Below, in pieces: positions 7,417-15,804 of a stretch of 64,000 nucleotides of DNA. Made by a program: the position numbers and the translations under genes. How positions within the stretch are numbered: the stretch's first letter is position 1; each line of letters begins with the position of its first letter. The notes below the pieces were generated by a model that searched no databases, had not been told where the DNA came from, and was given only the letters and a program-made list of their open reading frames with translations. Source of the stretch: Elusimicrobiota bacterium (GTDB lineage Bacteria; Elusimicrobiota; Elusimicrobia; Elusimicrobiales; Elusimicrobiaceae); assembly GCA_009778915.1 (NCBI GenBank), contig WRFH01000005.1, forward strand, positions 1 through 64,000, in the 5' to 3' direction.

Positions 7417-8594
7417 GAAAACAAATTATTTTAATTTTATTGTTGTCATTTTGCGCTGCCGCCTACGCCGCCGCGCCTCAGCCCGCCGCCGCGCGCGCCG
7501 CTTTCGCGCAAGGCCGCAAAGCTACAGACGTAACGGACAAATTAAAATATTTTGATAAAGCAATTCTGCTAAATCCCTCCTACGCCGCCGCTTACCAAAA
7601 CCGCGGCGATGTTTATAAGGACCAGGGCAAACTTGCAAACGCTTTGTCGGATTATACCCAGGCGATAAAATATGCGCCTAAGGACGCTTTTAAATATTAC
7701 AGCCGCGCGCTGGCTTATTCCTCGCAGCGCAGGTATGCTTCCGCCGTCGATGATTTGACGTCGGCCATCGGGCTGCAAAAGAATTTCCCTGATTTTTATC
7801 TTGAACGCGGCAGGGCGTATCTGGCGCTGGAAAAGTTTGATTTGGCCGTTAAAGATTTGGAAAAATATTCTTCTTCCAAAAAAAATAAAGACAGCTCTTT
7901 TGACCTTGACCTCGGCCGCGCGTACCTTGGCATTTACAACAGCGACAAAGCGGATAAAGAGTTTGACAGGTTTATCGCGTCGGCTCCGCAAAGCCCGGAC
8001 GGATATTTTTATAAGGGCCGCATACTTTATGACGGCGGCAGTTATGACGGCGCCATTTCTTTTTTCAGCAAAGCTATAAACAGGGACGCGTCTTACGCGC
8101 CGGCCTACCGCGTGCGCGCGGCGAGCTTTAAAGAAATACAGGATTATCCGTCGGCGATAGCTGATTACACAAAGCTTATAGAGCTTACGCCGGACTTTAC
8201 TTTTTACAACCGCCGCGGTTTGGTTTATGACGAGATGGAGGATTACATTTCAGCCGCGCAGGATTTTGAGAAAAGCATTGAGCTAAATCCCAAATGGGCC
8301 GTCGCCTACAACAATTTAGGTTACGCGAATTTGAAATTAAAAAATTGGGACGCCGCCAAAAGTAATCTGGAGGCCGCGATAAAACTGTCGCCGGACATGG
8401 CTCTGCCGTACATTAATCTGGCGGGTTATTATTGGATGTATAAAAAAGATAAAAAGAACGCGCTCAATAATTTAGACCTCGCTTTAAAAAGGTCTTACAA
8501 AGACATCGACGGCTTATACGAAGACGGGAAAAAAGGCTGGATGTTTAAAAATTTCAACACGACGCCGCAGTTCCGCGCTTTAATTTATAAATGA
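7413..8594 (+). CDS. Exported tetratricopeptide-repeat protein
   Basis: A 393-residue protein with a signal peptide (MRKQIILILLLSFCAAAYAAA) followed by about nine TPR units of 34 residues, recognisable by repeated YxxRGxxY, A..DY..AI and LNP patterns through residue ~350. The last unit is looser. Such arrays are protein-interaction scaffolds; export places it in the periplasm or, through a partner, on the envelope. Its start overlaps the membrane protein upstream and its stop overlaps the ftsQ start (ATGA at both ends). It is therefore co-translated with the divisome genes and may act with them, which is inference. No catalytic domain was seen. Confidence 0.85.
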   Translation: MRKQIILILLLSFCAAAYAAAPQPAAARAAFAQGRKATDVTDKLKYFDKAILLNPSYAAAYQNRGDVYKDQGKLANALSDYTQAIKYAPKDAFKYYSRALAYSSQRRYASAVDDLTSAIGLQKNFPDFYLERGRAYLALEKFDLAVKDLEKYSSSKKNKDSSFDLDLGRAYLGIYNSDKADKEFDRFIASAPQSPDGYFYKGRILYDGGSYDGAISFFSKAINRDASYAPAYRVRAASFKEIQDYPSAIADYTKLIELTPDFTFYNRRGLVYDEMEDYISAAQDFEKSIELNPKWAVAYNNLGYANLKLKNWDAAKSNLEAAIKLSPDMALPYINLAGYYWMYKKDKKNALNNLDLALKRSYKDIDGLYEDGKKGWMFKNFNTTPQFRALIYK

Positions 8595-9433
8595 AAAAAT
8601 TAGTTTATTACAATAAACCCGCAGGGCCGGAGCGCCGGCGCGAACCTACAAACAAAACGCCCGGCCTATTGCGCCCGCTGCTTATACTGGCGCTTTTCGC
8701 GGGGATGCTGGTTTCCGTCGGGTTTGTTGTGTATAAAGCCGCGCCTAAAGCGGCGGAAGCATTTTCTTCGTGGCGGCGGGACGGTTTTAATTCGTGGCAT
8801 TTTAAGACGGCGGAAATCAAAGGTCTTACGGGGGATGATTTGGCGGCGTTAACCGCGGCCGTGCCTTTTCAACCCGGCCAGATAATCACGCAGTCCGCCG
8901 CGGACGGACTTCAAAAAGATTTAGAAAAAAAATTCCCTCATCTTAAAAATATTTCGGTAAAACGCGGTTTGTTCACCGGCAAATTAAGAATATCCGCCGC
9001 GCCGCGTACGCCTGCGGCGGAGCTTGTCAGCGTAAACGCGCGTAAAATGTTAATTGATGACGGCGGCGTTGTCTATCCGGCCGCTTCCGACGTGCCGCCG
9101 GGCGCTTACCCCGTTCTGATGCTTTCCGGAGAAGCAACAAATACGCCTGAAAAGGTGAGCAAAGAAATTGTACAATTAATTAGCGCCTTAAACGCCTTGA
9201 AGCAGGAAATAAATTTTTCATCCGTTGACGTCAACGCGGACGGCACCGAAATACGGGTAGTGATAAAGGACACGGCCGTCATAAATTTCGGCGGGCCGGA
9301 CAATCTGGAAAAAAAGGCAAAGCTGGTTCCTAAAATACTAGAATATAGCCGGGCGCGCGGCGTGAAACCGCTTTTTGAAATTGATTTATCATTTTATTCT
9401 TACGGAAAAGTGTATATAAAACCATATGGCTAA
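8591..9433 (+). CDS. ftsQ: Cell division protein FtsQ/DivIB
   Basis: A 280-residue bitopic membrane protein. It has a short basic cytoplasmic N-terminus with Pro and Arg, one membrane helix (LLRPLLILALFAGMLVSVGF, about residues 26-45), then a periplasmic POTRA-like domain (FKTAEIKGL..., FPHLKNISVKRGL) and a beta domain with MLIDDGGVVYP. Length, topology and the position directly before ftsA fit FtsQ, which links FtsA/FtsZ to the septal peptidoglycan machinery through FtsB and FtsL. Sequence conservation in this family is low, so the call rests partly on gene order. It overlaps ftsA by 8 bp. Confidence 0.85.
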   Translation: MKKLVYYNKPAGPERRREPTNKTPGLLRPLLILALFAGMLVSVGFVVYKAAPKAAEAFSSWRRDGFNSWHFKTAEIKGLTGDDLAALTAAVPFQPGQIITQSAADGLQKDLEKKFPHLKNISVKRGLFTGKLRISAAPRTPAAELVSVNARKMLIDDGGVVYPAASDVPPGAYPVLMLSGEATNTPEKVSKEIVQLISALNALKQEINFSSVDVNADGTEIRVVIKDTAVINFGGPDNLEKKAKLVPKILEYSRARGVKPLFEIDLSFYSYGKVYIKPYG

Positions 9434-10676
9434 GACAAATATTATCGCAGGTTTGGACGTAGGCAGCGGCAAATTGACATGCGTCGCCGCCGCGCAGGAT
9501 TTTGAGACTAATACTTTACGGGTGGAGGCCGCGGCGTCCGTCCCGTGCAAAGGGCTGCGAGCGGGCGTGGTCCTGGATATCAGGGAAACGTCGATGGCGG
9601 CCGTCTCCCTGCTGACCGCCGTGGAAAAAGAATGCGGCAAAGATATAGGCGCGCTGTTTATGGGCGTGCGCGGCAGCCATCTTGAAAGTTTTACAAACCA
9701 CGGCACCTACAATATTTCCCGCGCGGACAAAGAGATTACTATTAACGATATGCAGCTGGCCATAGAAAACGCAAAAGCCATACCGATAAAAAACGATAAT
9801 GAAATCATAAACGTAATCCCGCAGAGTTTTACGATAGACAAAGAAAAAGGCATTTTGAACCCGGAAGGAATGGAGGGCTCCCTGCTGGAAGTGGACGTGC
9901 ATATTACGACGGGCTCTTCCGCGCATTTAAATAATTTAACCAAAGCCATACAAAAACCCGGCTACCGCGTCGACGGCACTTTTTACGGTCTTGTTCCGCT
10001 GGCGGACATGGTGCTTACGCAGGAAGAAAAGGAAATAGGCTCCATGCTGATTGACTTGGGCGGGGAATCTATGAGCGTCGGTATTTATATTGACGGCGTT
10101 TTGCGCTTTTCGCGCGATATCCCGTTCGGGTGCGATTTAATTACGTCCGACATCGCCCGTCTGCTTCACACGCCGCGCCAAAACGCCAGAGAGATTAAAG
10201 AAAAATACGGCGTGGCGTTCCCTGTGTTTCTCGAAGACGACGGCGAAATCCCGGTGCCAACTTTGGACGGCCGCGCGACGCATAACGTCAAAAAAAGTTT
10301 TGTTCTTGACATCATACAGCCGCGCGTTGAGGAACTTTTTGAGGAAGTTAAAAAAGTGGTGGACCGCTCAGGTTATAAAGATTTTCCCGTCGTGGGTATT
10401 CTGTCCGGCGGAGGCAGCGCCATGCCCGGCATGACAAACGTCTGCGTAAACGTGCTCGGTCTGCGCGAAGTGCGCGCCGGCTCCGTTTCGCGCGAGGCTA
10501 TTATAGGCGACGAAAGATTTTTTGACCCGCAGTACAGCACCGCGCTGGCTTTGGTGGCGTACGCGTCGCAGCGCGGGCTTTATGAAGAATTTAACAAAGC
10601 GTCCTTTGAACAAAAAACGGGAATGATTTCCAAACTCGGCAAAATTTTCAAAGGCGTGGACATTTTCGGAAACTAG
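9426..10676 (+). CDS. ftsA: Cell division protein FtsA
   Basis: A 416-residue actin-like ATPase. Phosphate 1 motif GLDVGSGK lies at residues ~9-16, phosphate 2 LIDLGGES near 206, and the adenosine motif GILSGGGSAMPG near 323. The C-terminus forms a short amphipathic helix (MISKLGKIFKGVDIF), as expected for the membrane-targeting sequence. FtsA tethers FtsZ filaments to the inner membrane and recruits later divisome proteins. It starts inside the end of ftsQ. Unlike in most genomes, it is separated from ftsZ by a 131-bp gap holding repeat A copy 3. Confidence 0.95.
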   Translation: MAKTNIIAGLDVGSGKLTCVAAAQDFETNTLRVEAAASVPCKGLRAGVVLDIRETSMAAVSLLTAVEKECGKDIGALFMGVRGSHLESFTNHGTYNISRADKEITINDMQLAIENAKAIPIKNDNEIINVIPQSFTIDKEKGILNPEGMEGSLLEVDVHITTGSSAHLNNLTKAIQKPGYRVDGTFYGLVPLADMVLTQEEKEIGSMLIDLGGESMSVGIYIDGVLRFSRDIPFGCDLITSDIARLLHTPRQNAREIKEKYGVAFPVFLEDDGEIPVPTLDGRATHNVKKSFVLDIIQPRVEELFEEVKKVVDRSGYKDFPVVGILSGGGSAMPGMTNVCVNVLGLREVRAGSVSREAIIGDERFFDPQYSTALALVAYASQRGLYEEFNKASFEQKTGMISKLGKIFKGVDIFGN

Positions 10677-10677
10677 C

Positions 10678-10802
10678 TTTTTTCTCCCCTTTATAAGGGG
10701 AGTACTGGCGAAGCCGGGGAGGGGTTTTGAGCGCGATTAAAACCCTTCGCCCTTCGGGCACTTCCCTTAAAAAGGGAAGAAAAGATTTGAGGACGGAGTC
10801 TT
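10678..10802. repeat. Dispersed repeat A, copy 3, with a repeat-B-like end, between ftsA and ftsZ
   Basis: A shorter copy of repeat A fills 10678-10784: CTCCCCTTTATAAGGGGAG, then a short middle, then CTTCCCTTAAAAAGGGAAG. It is followed by TTGAGGACGGAGTCTT (10787-10802), the same end sequence, in reverse complement, as repeat B copies 2 and 3. The A and B ends are thus joined here. The GGAG of that end lies where the ftsZ ribosome binding site should be. Confidence 0.75.
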
Positions 10803-10807
10803 AATTA

Positions 10808-11947
10808 ATGATAATGGACGAAATATTTTCTTCCGCTGAAACTTTTGAAACGAAGAAAGCAAAAATAAAAGTAGTCGGCGTAGGCGGCGGCGGCGGGAAC
10901 GCCGTCAACCACATGGTTGAGGCTGGCATTGAAGACGTTGACTTCGTGGCTATCAATACCGACGCGCAGGATTTGCGCCGCAACAAAGCGCCGTATCTTG
11001 TGCAAGTCGGCGAGCGGATTACCGGCGGCCTAGGCGTAGGGGGGGACCCTAAGCGCGGCAAAGAGGCGGCTATAGAAAGCACGGAAAAATTGAAACACGT
11101 TATCGCCGACACGGACATGATGTTTATAACCGCCGGCATGGGCGGCGGCACCGGCACCGGCGTGGCGCCGACGCTGGCTAAACTGGCGAAAGAAATTTAC
11201 GGGGACGACATTCTTGTCGTAGGAGTAGTCACGCGTCCGTTCAGTTTTGAAGGTTTTATCAGGGAAAAGCAGGCGGACGAAGGCATTAAGGAATTACAGG
11301 AAAACGTTGACAGCATGATTATAATTCCGAATGACCGCCTGTTTGAAACCATTGACGCGCAGACGTCTTCCAAAGAGGCGTACAAGCGCGTGGACGACGT
11401 TCTTTTGCAGGCCGTAAAAGGAATTTCGGAAGTTATCACGCGGCCCGGCGAAGTCAATATTGATTTTAACGACGTAAAAAAGGTGATGTCCAACAGCGGC
11501 CGCGCGTTAATAGGAATAGGCGAAGGCAGCGGCCACGGCCGCCATCTTACCGCCGTGAAAAAAGCAATATCCAGCCCGCTTCTTGAAAGCGCGGACATTA
11601 CCGGCGCAAAGGGTTTTATAGTCCACTTCCTGGCCGGCGAGGGGCTTACGCTGCTTGAGCAGGGCGAGGTAATGAATCTTGTCAAACAATACGGCAGCAA
11701 GGACAGTATAGTGATGTTCGGCCACACTTATGACAAGAGTCTGGACAATACGATAAAAGTCACTGTCATAGCGACGGGATTTTCAAAAGACAATTCAAAA
11801 ATTATAGCCGCGCGCCGCCCGGCTTTCCGCCCGGAGGACACGCTGCCCGGTACCGCGAAGAAAAATATTTTTAAGGAAGAAGCAGAAACCGAAGTCGCCG
11901 ATAATATTTTAATACCGGCTTATCTCAGAAGAAAAAAAGAGAGGTAA
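10808..11947 (+). CDS. ftsZ: Cell division protein FtsZ
   Basis: A 379-residue tubulin-like GTPase. It has the N-terminal GVGGGGGNAVNHM loop, the tubulin signature GGGTGTG near residue 111, the T7 loop NIDFNDVKKVM near 216, and the C-terminal conserved peptide LIPAYLRRKKER that binds FtsA and other partners. FtsZ forms the Z-ring at mid-cell. Two ATG codons (10808 and 10814) are possible; the GGAG at 10794-10797 is suitably placed for either. It is followed after three bases by a pilus retraction-type ATPase gene, an uncommon neighbour for ftsZ. Confidence 0.97.
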   Translation: MIMDEIFSSAETFETKKAKIKVVGVGGGGGNAVNHMVEAGIEDVDFVAINTDAQDLRRNKAPYLVQVGERITGGLGVGGDPKRGKEAAIESTEKLKHVIADTDMMFITAGMGGGTGTGVAPTLAKLAKEIYGDDILVVGVVTRPFSFEGFIREKQADEGIKELQENVDSMIIIPNDRLFETIDAQTSSKEAYKRVDDVLLQAVKGISEVITRPGEVNIDFNDVKKVMSNSGRALIGIGEGSGHGRHLTAVKKAISSPLLESADITGAKGFIVHFLAGEGLTLLEQGEVMNLVKQYGSKDSIVMFGHTYDKSLDNTIKVTVIATGFSKDNSKIIAARRPAFRPEDTLPGTAKKNIFKEEAETEVADNILIPAYLRRKKER

Positions 11948-11950
11948 ATT

Positions 11951-13036
11951 ATGGCAGTAGGGTTAACCAGTCTTTTAAAGACCGTCGTGGACAACAAAGC
12001 CAGCGGTTTGCATTTGAGAAGCAATTCTTTCGCTTTCGTCCGTCTGAACACGCAGATTAAGCAGATTGAAGACAGTTTTATGTCCAACGACGACGTGCGC
12101 AAAATCGCCTACGCCTGCATGAGCGACAGGGAGAAAAAAATATTTGAGGAAAACGGCACCGTTGACTTTTCCATAGACGCCAAAGAGCATGGCCGTTTCC
12201 GTTTCAACGTTTACAGGCAGAGCGGCAAAATCTGCATTTCAATACGCCACATATCTCTCAAAATTCCGACGTTCCAGGAATTAAATCTGCCGGCAAAAGT
12301 GCTTGAGGAATTGAGCGAAAACAGACGCGGCTTAATCGTTGTCACAGGTATGACGGGCGCGGGCAAAAGCAGCACGCTGGCCTCTATGCTGGGCTTCATT
12401 AACCGCACGCGCCGCGGCCATATTCTGACTATCGAGGACCCTATTGAATTTATTCACGCCGAAGAGAAATGTCTTGTCAGCCAGCTGGCGATAGGGCTGG
12501 ACACTCACTCTTACGTCTCCGCGCTGCGCGCCGCCATGAGACAGGACCCCGACGTTATTATGATAGGCGAAATGAGAGACTCCGACGTTATCCGCTCCGC
12601 GATACTGGCGGCGGAAACCGGCCATTTAGTTTTTACGACGATGCATACGACTGACGCCGTGCAGACGCTCACCAGAATGATTGAGGCTTTCCCTTACGAA
12701 CAGCAGGGCCAGGTGCGTATGCAGCTGGCGGATTTGATAAAGGGTATTATCAGCCAGCGTCTTTTGCCGGACGTTAAAGGCGGCATGGTGCCGGCCGTTG
12801 AAGTCATGATAAACACGCCCCAGATTAAAAAACTGATTACCGAAGGCAAAATAAACGAGATACAGCGTAACATTTCCGGCGGCGAATATTACGGCATGAA
12901 AACTTTTGACCAGGCGCTTGTCGCTTTGTATAAAGAAGGCAAAATTACCGTCGAAGATATGATGGCGTATTCGACGAGCCCGGACACGACTATGCTTGCC
13001 GTCAAAGGCATAGGCGACGACAAAAAGGGCCTATGA
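11951..13036 (+). CDS. pilT: Type IV pilus retraction-type ATPase (PilT/PilU family)
   Basis: A 361-residue secretion ATPase. Walker A GMTGAGKSS is at about residue 130, the Asp box region IEDPIEF follows near 158, Walker B-like VIMIGEMRD is near 200 and the His box ETGHLVFTTMHT near 218. The C-terminal TPQIKKLITEGK corresponds to the PilT AIRNLIRE region. PilT-type hexamers depolymerise pili and drive twitching. Whether it is PilT or PilU cannot be told from sequence alone. It sits between ftsZ and cmk, and its stop overlaps the cmk start (ATGA). Confidence 0.9.
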   Translation: MAVGLTSLLKTVVDNKASGLHLRSNSFAFVRLNTQIKQIEDSFMSNDDVRKIAYACMSDREKKIFEENGTVDFSIDAKEHGRFRFNVYRQSGKICISIRHISLKIPTFQELNLPAKVLEELSENRRGLIVVTGMTGAGKSSTLASMLGFINRTRRGHILTIEDPIEFIHAEEKCLVSQLAIGLDTHSYVSALRAAMRQDPDVIMIGEMRDSDVIRSAILAAETGHLVFTTMHTTDAVQTLTRMIEAFPYEQQGQVRMQLADLIKGIISQRLLPDVKGGMVPAVEVMINTPQIKKLITEGKINEIQRNISGGEYYGMKTFDQALVALYKEGKITVEDMMAYSTSPDTTMLAVKGIGDDKKGL

Positions 13037-13710
13037 GAAAGAACGGCATAGTAGCGGCTATCGACGGTCCGTCGGGCACGGGCAAAAGTTCCGTCGGCAA
13101 ACTCGCGGCGCAGGCTTTGGGTTACAGCTTTTTAAGCACCGGTGAAATGTACCGCGCGCTGGGTTATAAAGCTTTACAGTCCGGCATCGATATGGCGGAC
13201 GCGGCGGCGGTAACGCGCGCCGCTCAGAGTTTAAAATTAACTTTTAAACGCCAGCCGGACGCTGTTTTGAGAATGTTTGTCGACGGCGTTTTTCTGGGTG
13301 ACAAACTGCATGATGAAGCCGTCGGCAGCGCGGCGAGCAAAACCTCCGCCGTGCCGGGCGCGCGCGAAGTGCTTACAAATTTAATGCGCGAAATAGGGCG
13401 CAACGGCGGCGTGATTATGGAAGGGCGGGATATCGGCACGGTGGTATTTCCGGACGCCGAAGTAAAATTTTATATAGACGCCGCGCCGGAAGCCCGCGCG
13501 GAGCGCCGTTATAAACAGCTTGTCGAACGCGGCGAAAGCGCAAATTACGACGAGATTTTGGAGGGCATTAAAGAGCGCGACCACAGGGACAGCACGCGCG
13601 CCGCGGCGCCTCTCAAAGCCGCGCCGGACGCAATAATAATAGACACTTCGACGTTAACTTTAAATGAAGTCGTTGAAAAAGTTTTGAAAATTATAAAGAA
13701 GCATTTGTAA
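13033..13710 (+). CDS. cmk: Cytidylate kinase
   Basis: A 225-residue nucleoside monophosphate kinase. P-loop DGPSGTGKSSVGK at residues 10-22, GEMYRALGYKAL, and the conserved EGRDIGTVVFPDAEVKFYIDA with AR..RR lid features (PEARAERRY). It phosphorylates CMP and dCMP with ATP. The order cmk-plsC-rpsA is a known conserved neighbourhood in several phyla. The start overlaps the upstream gene by four bases and three bases separate it from plsC. Confidence 0.95.
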   Translation: MRKNGIVAAIDGPSGTGKSSVGKLAAQALGYSFLSTGEMYRALGYKALQSGIDMADAAAVTRAAQSLKLTFKRQPDAVLRMFVDGVFLGDKLHDEAVGSAASKTSAVPGAREVLTNLMREIGRNGGVIMEGRDIGTVVFPDAEVKFYIDAAPEARAERRYKQLVERGESANYDEILEGIKERDHRDSTRAAAPLKAAPDAIIIDTSTLTLNEVVEKVLKIIKKHL

Positions 13711-13713
13711 AAA

Positions 13714-14310
13714 ATGACAACATTTCTTCTGAATTTGATAAAATGGATATTCAGGACGTATTTAGGTCTGTTTTATAACGCGAAAGCCGTGGGCCTTGAA
13801 AATATTCCTAAGACGGGCCGCCTGATAATAGTGTCAAACCACGTCTCAAATGTTGATCCGCCGCTTTTGGGCGGGTACGCCGGTTTGGTGCGGGACTCGC
13901 GGTACGTCATTAAAAAGAGCCTGATGAAAATTCCGGTGCTGGGCTGGCTGTTTAAACTTTTCGGTTTTATACCGGTGGAGCGCGCCGCCGGAAAAGATTT
14001 GGGCGCGTTTAAGGCCGTGCTAGCGGCGCTTAATAATGAAGAGAGCGTCGGGATTTTTCCGGAAGGCACCAGAAGCAGAGACGGAAAAATGCAGCAGGCT
14101 AAAGCGGGCGTAAGTTTTTTGGCGCATAAAAGCGGCGCGCCGGTTTTAATAAGCCGCGTTTTTAACACATACGGTTTTCCGTGGAGAAGGAATTTGAGGG
14201 TAGTTTTTTCCCACACAATCAAATTTGAAGAAGCGCCGGGCGTGGATTTGAAAACACAGTACAAACAATTTGCAGACAGAATTATGAAAGAAATCAGCGA
14301 AGTTAATTAA
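13714..14310 (+). CDS. plsC: 1-acyl-sn-glycerol-3-phosphate acyltransferase
   Basis: A 198-residue membrane-associated acyltransferase with the catalytic HX4D box in NHVSNVDPP (about residue 41), the glycerol-phosphate binding FPEGTRSRDG near 114, and a block 3 GFIPVERA. An N-terminal hydrophobic stretch anchors it. It converts lysophosphatidic acid to phosphatidic acid in phospholipid synthesis at the inner membrane. It is slightly short compared with the ~240-residue family average, typical of the compact cmk-linked forms. Confidence 0.92.
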   Translation: MTTFLLNLIKWIFRTYLGLFYNAKAVGLENIPKTGRLIIVSNHVSNVDPPLLGGYAGLVRDSRYVIKKSLMKIPVLGWLFKLFGFIPVERAAGKDLGAFKAVLAALNNEESVGIFPEGTRSRDGKMQQAKAGVSFLAHKSGAPVLISRVFNTYGFPWRRNLRVVFSHTIKFEEAPGVDLKTQYKQFADRIMKEISEVN

Positions 14311-14364
14311 CCGGGAGGATTACGCAGGCCGTGTGAAAGCGCGGTCTGTAAACTAAGACCTATT

Positions 14365-15561
14365 ATGACCAACGCAGAAAATCAGGAAGTGAAACAGGAA
14401 AGCGCAGTCGCAGTAACGCCGCAGGCGGAGCAGGAAATGACTATGGACGAACTTTTTGCCGAGCAGGAAAATTTGCTCAGCAAACTTAACAAAAGGGAAA
14501 TTGTCCAGGTTACGGTAGTACAGGTTGGCACGGACAGCGTTTTAGTCGATACCGGTGATAAGAAAGAGGGCTATATCCCTCTGGCGGATTTTGAAGGCGG
14601 CAATGTCCCGTCGGCGGGGGACACGATTCCCGCCGTTCTGGTTAAAAAAGGCAGCGACGAGCGCCACGCCGTTTTGTCCTACAAAAAAGCGCAGGAAGCG
14701 CTTGGCTGGGACATGTGCAAAAAAGCTTTTGAAAATAAAGAGCGCGTGCGCGGCACGGTTTTACAGACGGTAAAGGGCGGTTATATAGTTGACGTTTTCG
14801 GCGTGAACGGTTTTATGCCGCTGTCACTCTCCGAACTGCATACGGCGTACAAGCATTATCTGCCCGTCGGCGCGAAAGTCAAATGCGTTATCGCGGAAAT
14901 TTCAAAAGATAAAAATAAATTAATAGTTTCCCGCCGCTCCGTTTTGGAAGAAGACGAGAAAGTCAGGCGCGAGGGCGTGCTGGGCACGGTTAAAGAGGGG
15001 GAAGTGCTGCGCGTCGTCGTGGCAAAAGCCGACAAAGATAAAATTTACCTGCGTTTCCACGGCATTGAAGGCGTGGTTAATCTGGACAACGTCGCCTGGC
15101 AGGAACCGCAGAAAGTCATAACTTCTTTCCGCCGCGGGCAGCGCCTTAAAGCGAAATTGCTTAAAATTGACAAAGCCACCGGCAAACTTGAGTTCGGTTT
15201 GAAACAGCTTTATTTAAATCCCGCCGACGCGCTGCGCCGCAAATTCCCGTACAAGAGCACGGCAAAAGCAAAAATTACGGCTATTACGGAGCAGGGCGTT
15301 GAGGTAGAGCTCGGCAAAAATAATACCAAAGGTTTTATCAGCGAGTTTGAGACGGGCCGCGATTTTGAGGCCGAAGTCGGCGACACGATAAGCGTAATGG
15401 TTATCGGCATTAACCCGGACACTTTTACGGTTAATCTTTCCGTCAAGAAATATGACGCCGTGCAGAATAAAAAATTCGTCGCGCAGTATACCAAACAAGC
15501 CCCGCGCCCGACGCTGGGCCAGCTGCTGGGAGACTCGCTCAACAAAGATACTGAAGAATAA
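14365..15561 (+). CDS. rpsA: 30S ribosomal protein S1 (four-domain form)
   Basis: A 398-residue protein with four S1/OB-fold repeats beginning near residues 42, 117, 205 and 285 (for example VDTGDKKEGYIPLADF, DVFGVNGFMPLSLSEL, FHGIEGVVNLDNV, ELGKNNTKGFISEFE). Proteobacterial S1 has six; a four-domain protein resembles the forms in several other phyla. It binds mRNA on the ribosome. No Shine-Dalgarno sequence is close to the ATG; a GGGAGG lies about 50 nt upstream, and an imperfect hairpin (about 14328-14352) lies between, which may be a translational control site. It is the last gene of the cluster, with a strong terminator after it. Confidence 0.92.
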   Translation: MTNAENQEVKQESAVAVTPQAEQEMTMDELFAEQENLLSKLNKREIVQVTVVQVGTDSVLVDTGDKKEGYIPLADFEGGNVPSAGDTIPAVLVKKGSDERHAVLSYKKAQEALGWDMCKKAFENKERVRGTVLQTVKGGYIVDVFGVNGFMPLSLSELHTAYKHYLPVGAKVKCVIAEISKDKNKLIVSRRSVLEEDEKVRREGVLGTVKEGEVLRVVVAKADKDKIYLRFHGIEGVVNLDNVAWQEPQKVITSFRRGQRLKAKLLKIDKATGKLEFGLKQLYLNPADALRRKFPYKSTAKAKITAITEQGVEVELGKNNTKGFISEFETGRDFEAEVGDTISVMVIGINPDTFTVNLSVKKYDAVQNKKFVAQYTKQAPRPTLGQLLGDSLNKDTEE

Positions 15562-15580
15562 GGTTTAAAACCTATAATAA

Positions 15581-15612
15581 AAAATCCGGGGCATTCAGCC
15601 CCGGATTTTTTA
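15581..15612 (+). terminator. Terminator after rpsA
   Basis: A 12-bp stem AAAATCCGGGGC/GCCCCGGATTTT with a 5-nt loop and a following T-run, 20 bp after the stop codon. The remaining 190 bp up to the next gene show only a small AGGCC/GGCC hairpin near 15721 and no clear promoter. Confidence 0.9.
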
Positions 15613-15804
15613 TGCCGCTTGCAGGGCGCCGCGCTTCATTTCTCATGTGCCGCAAGAATACATTAATTCGCTTCGCATAATGTATATATTTAGCATAGTA
15701 TAAAATAATAATCTGCATATAGGCCTTTTGGCCCTTGCTATTTCAAACTTTTCATATTAGAATTTGGGTATAAAGTCTAGATATAGTACGTACAAGGACA
15801 AAGA

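Noticed and set aside
4738-10802. Repeat A and B copies considered as a CRISPR array
   Set aside because: Copies are kilobases apart, inverted relative to one another and lack regular spacers; no cas gene in the window.
14331-14356. Short leader peptide before rpsA (GTG at 14333)
   Set aside because: Only seven codons, weak spacing to the upstream GGGAGG and no sign of conservation that I can assess.
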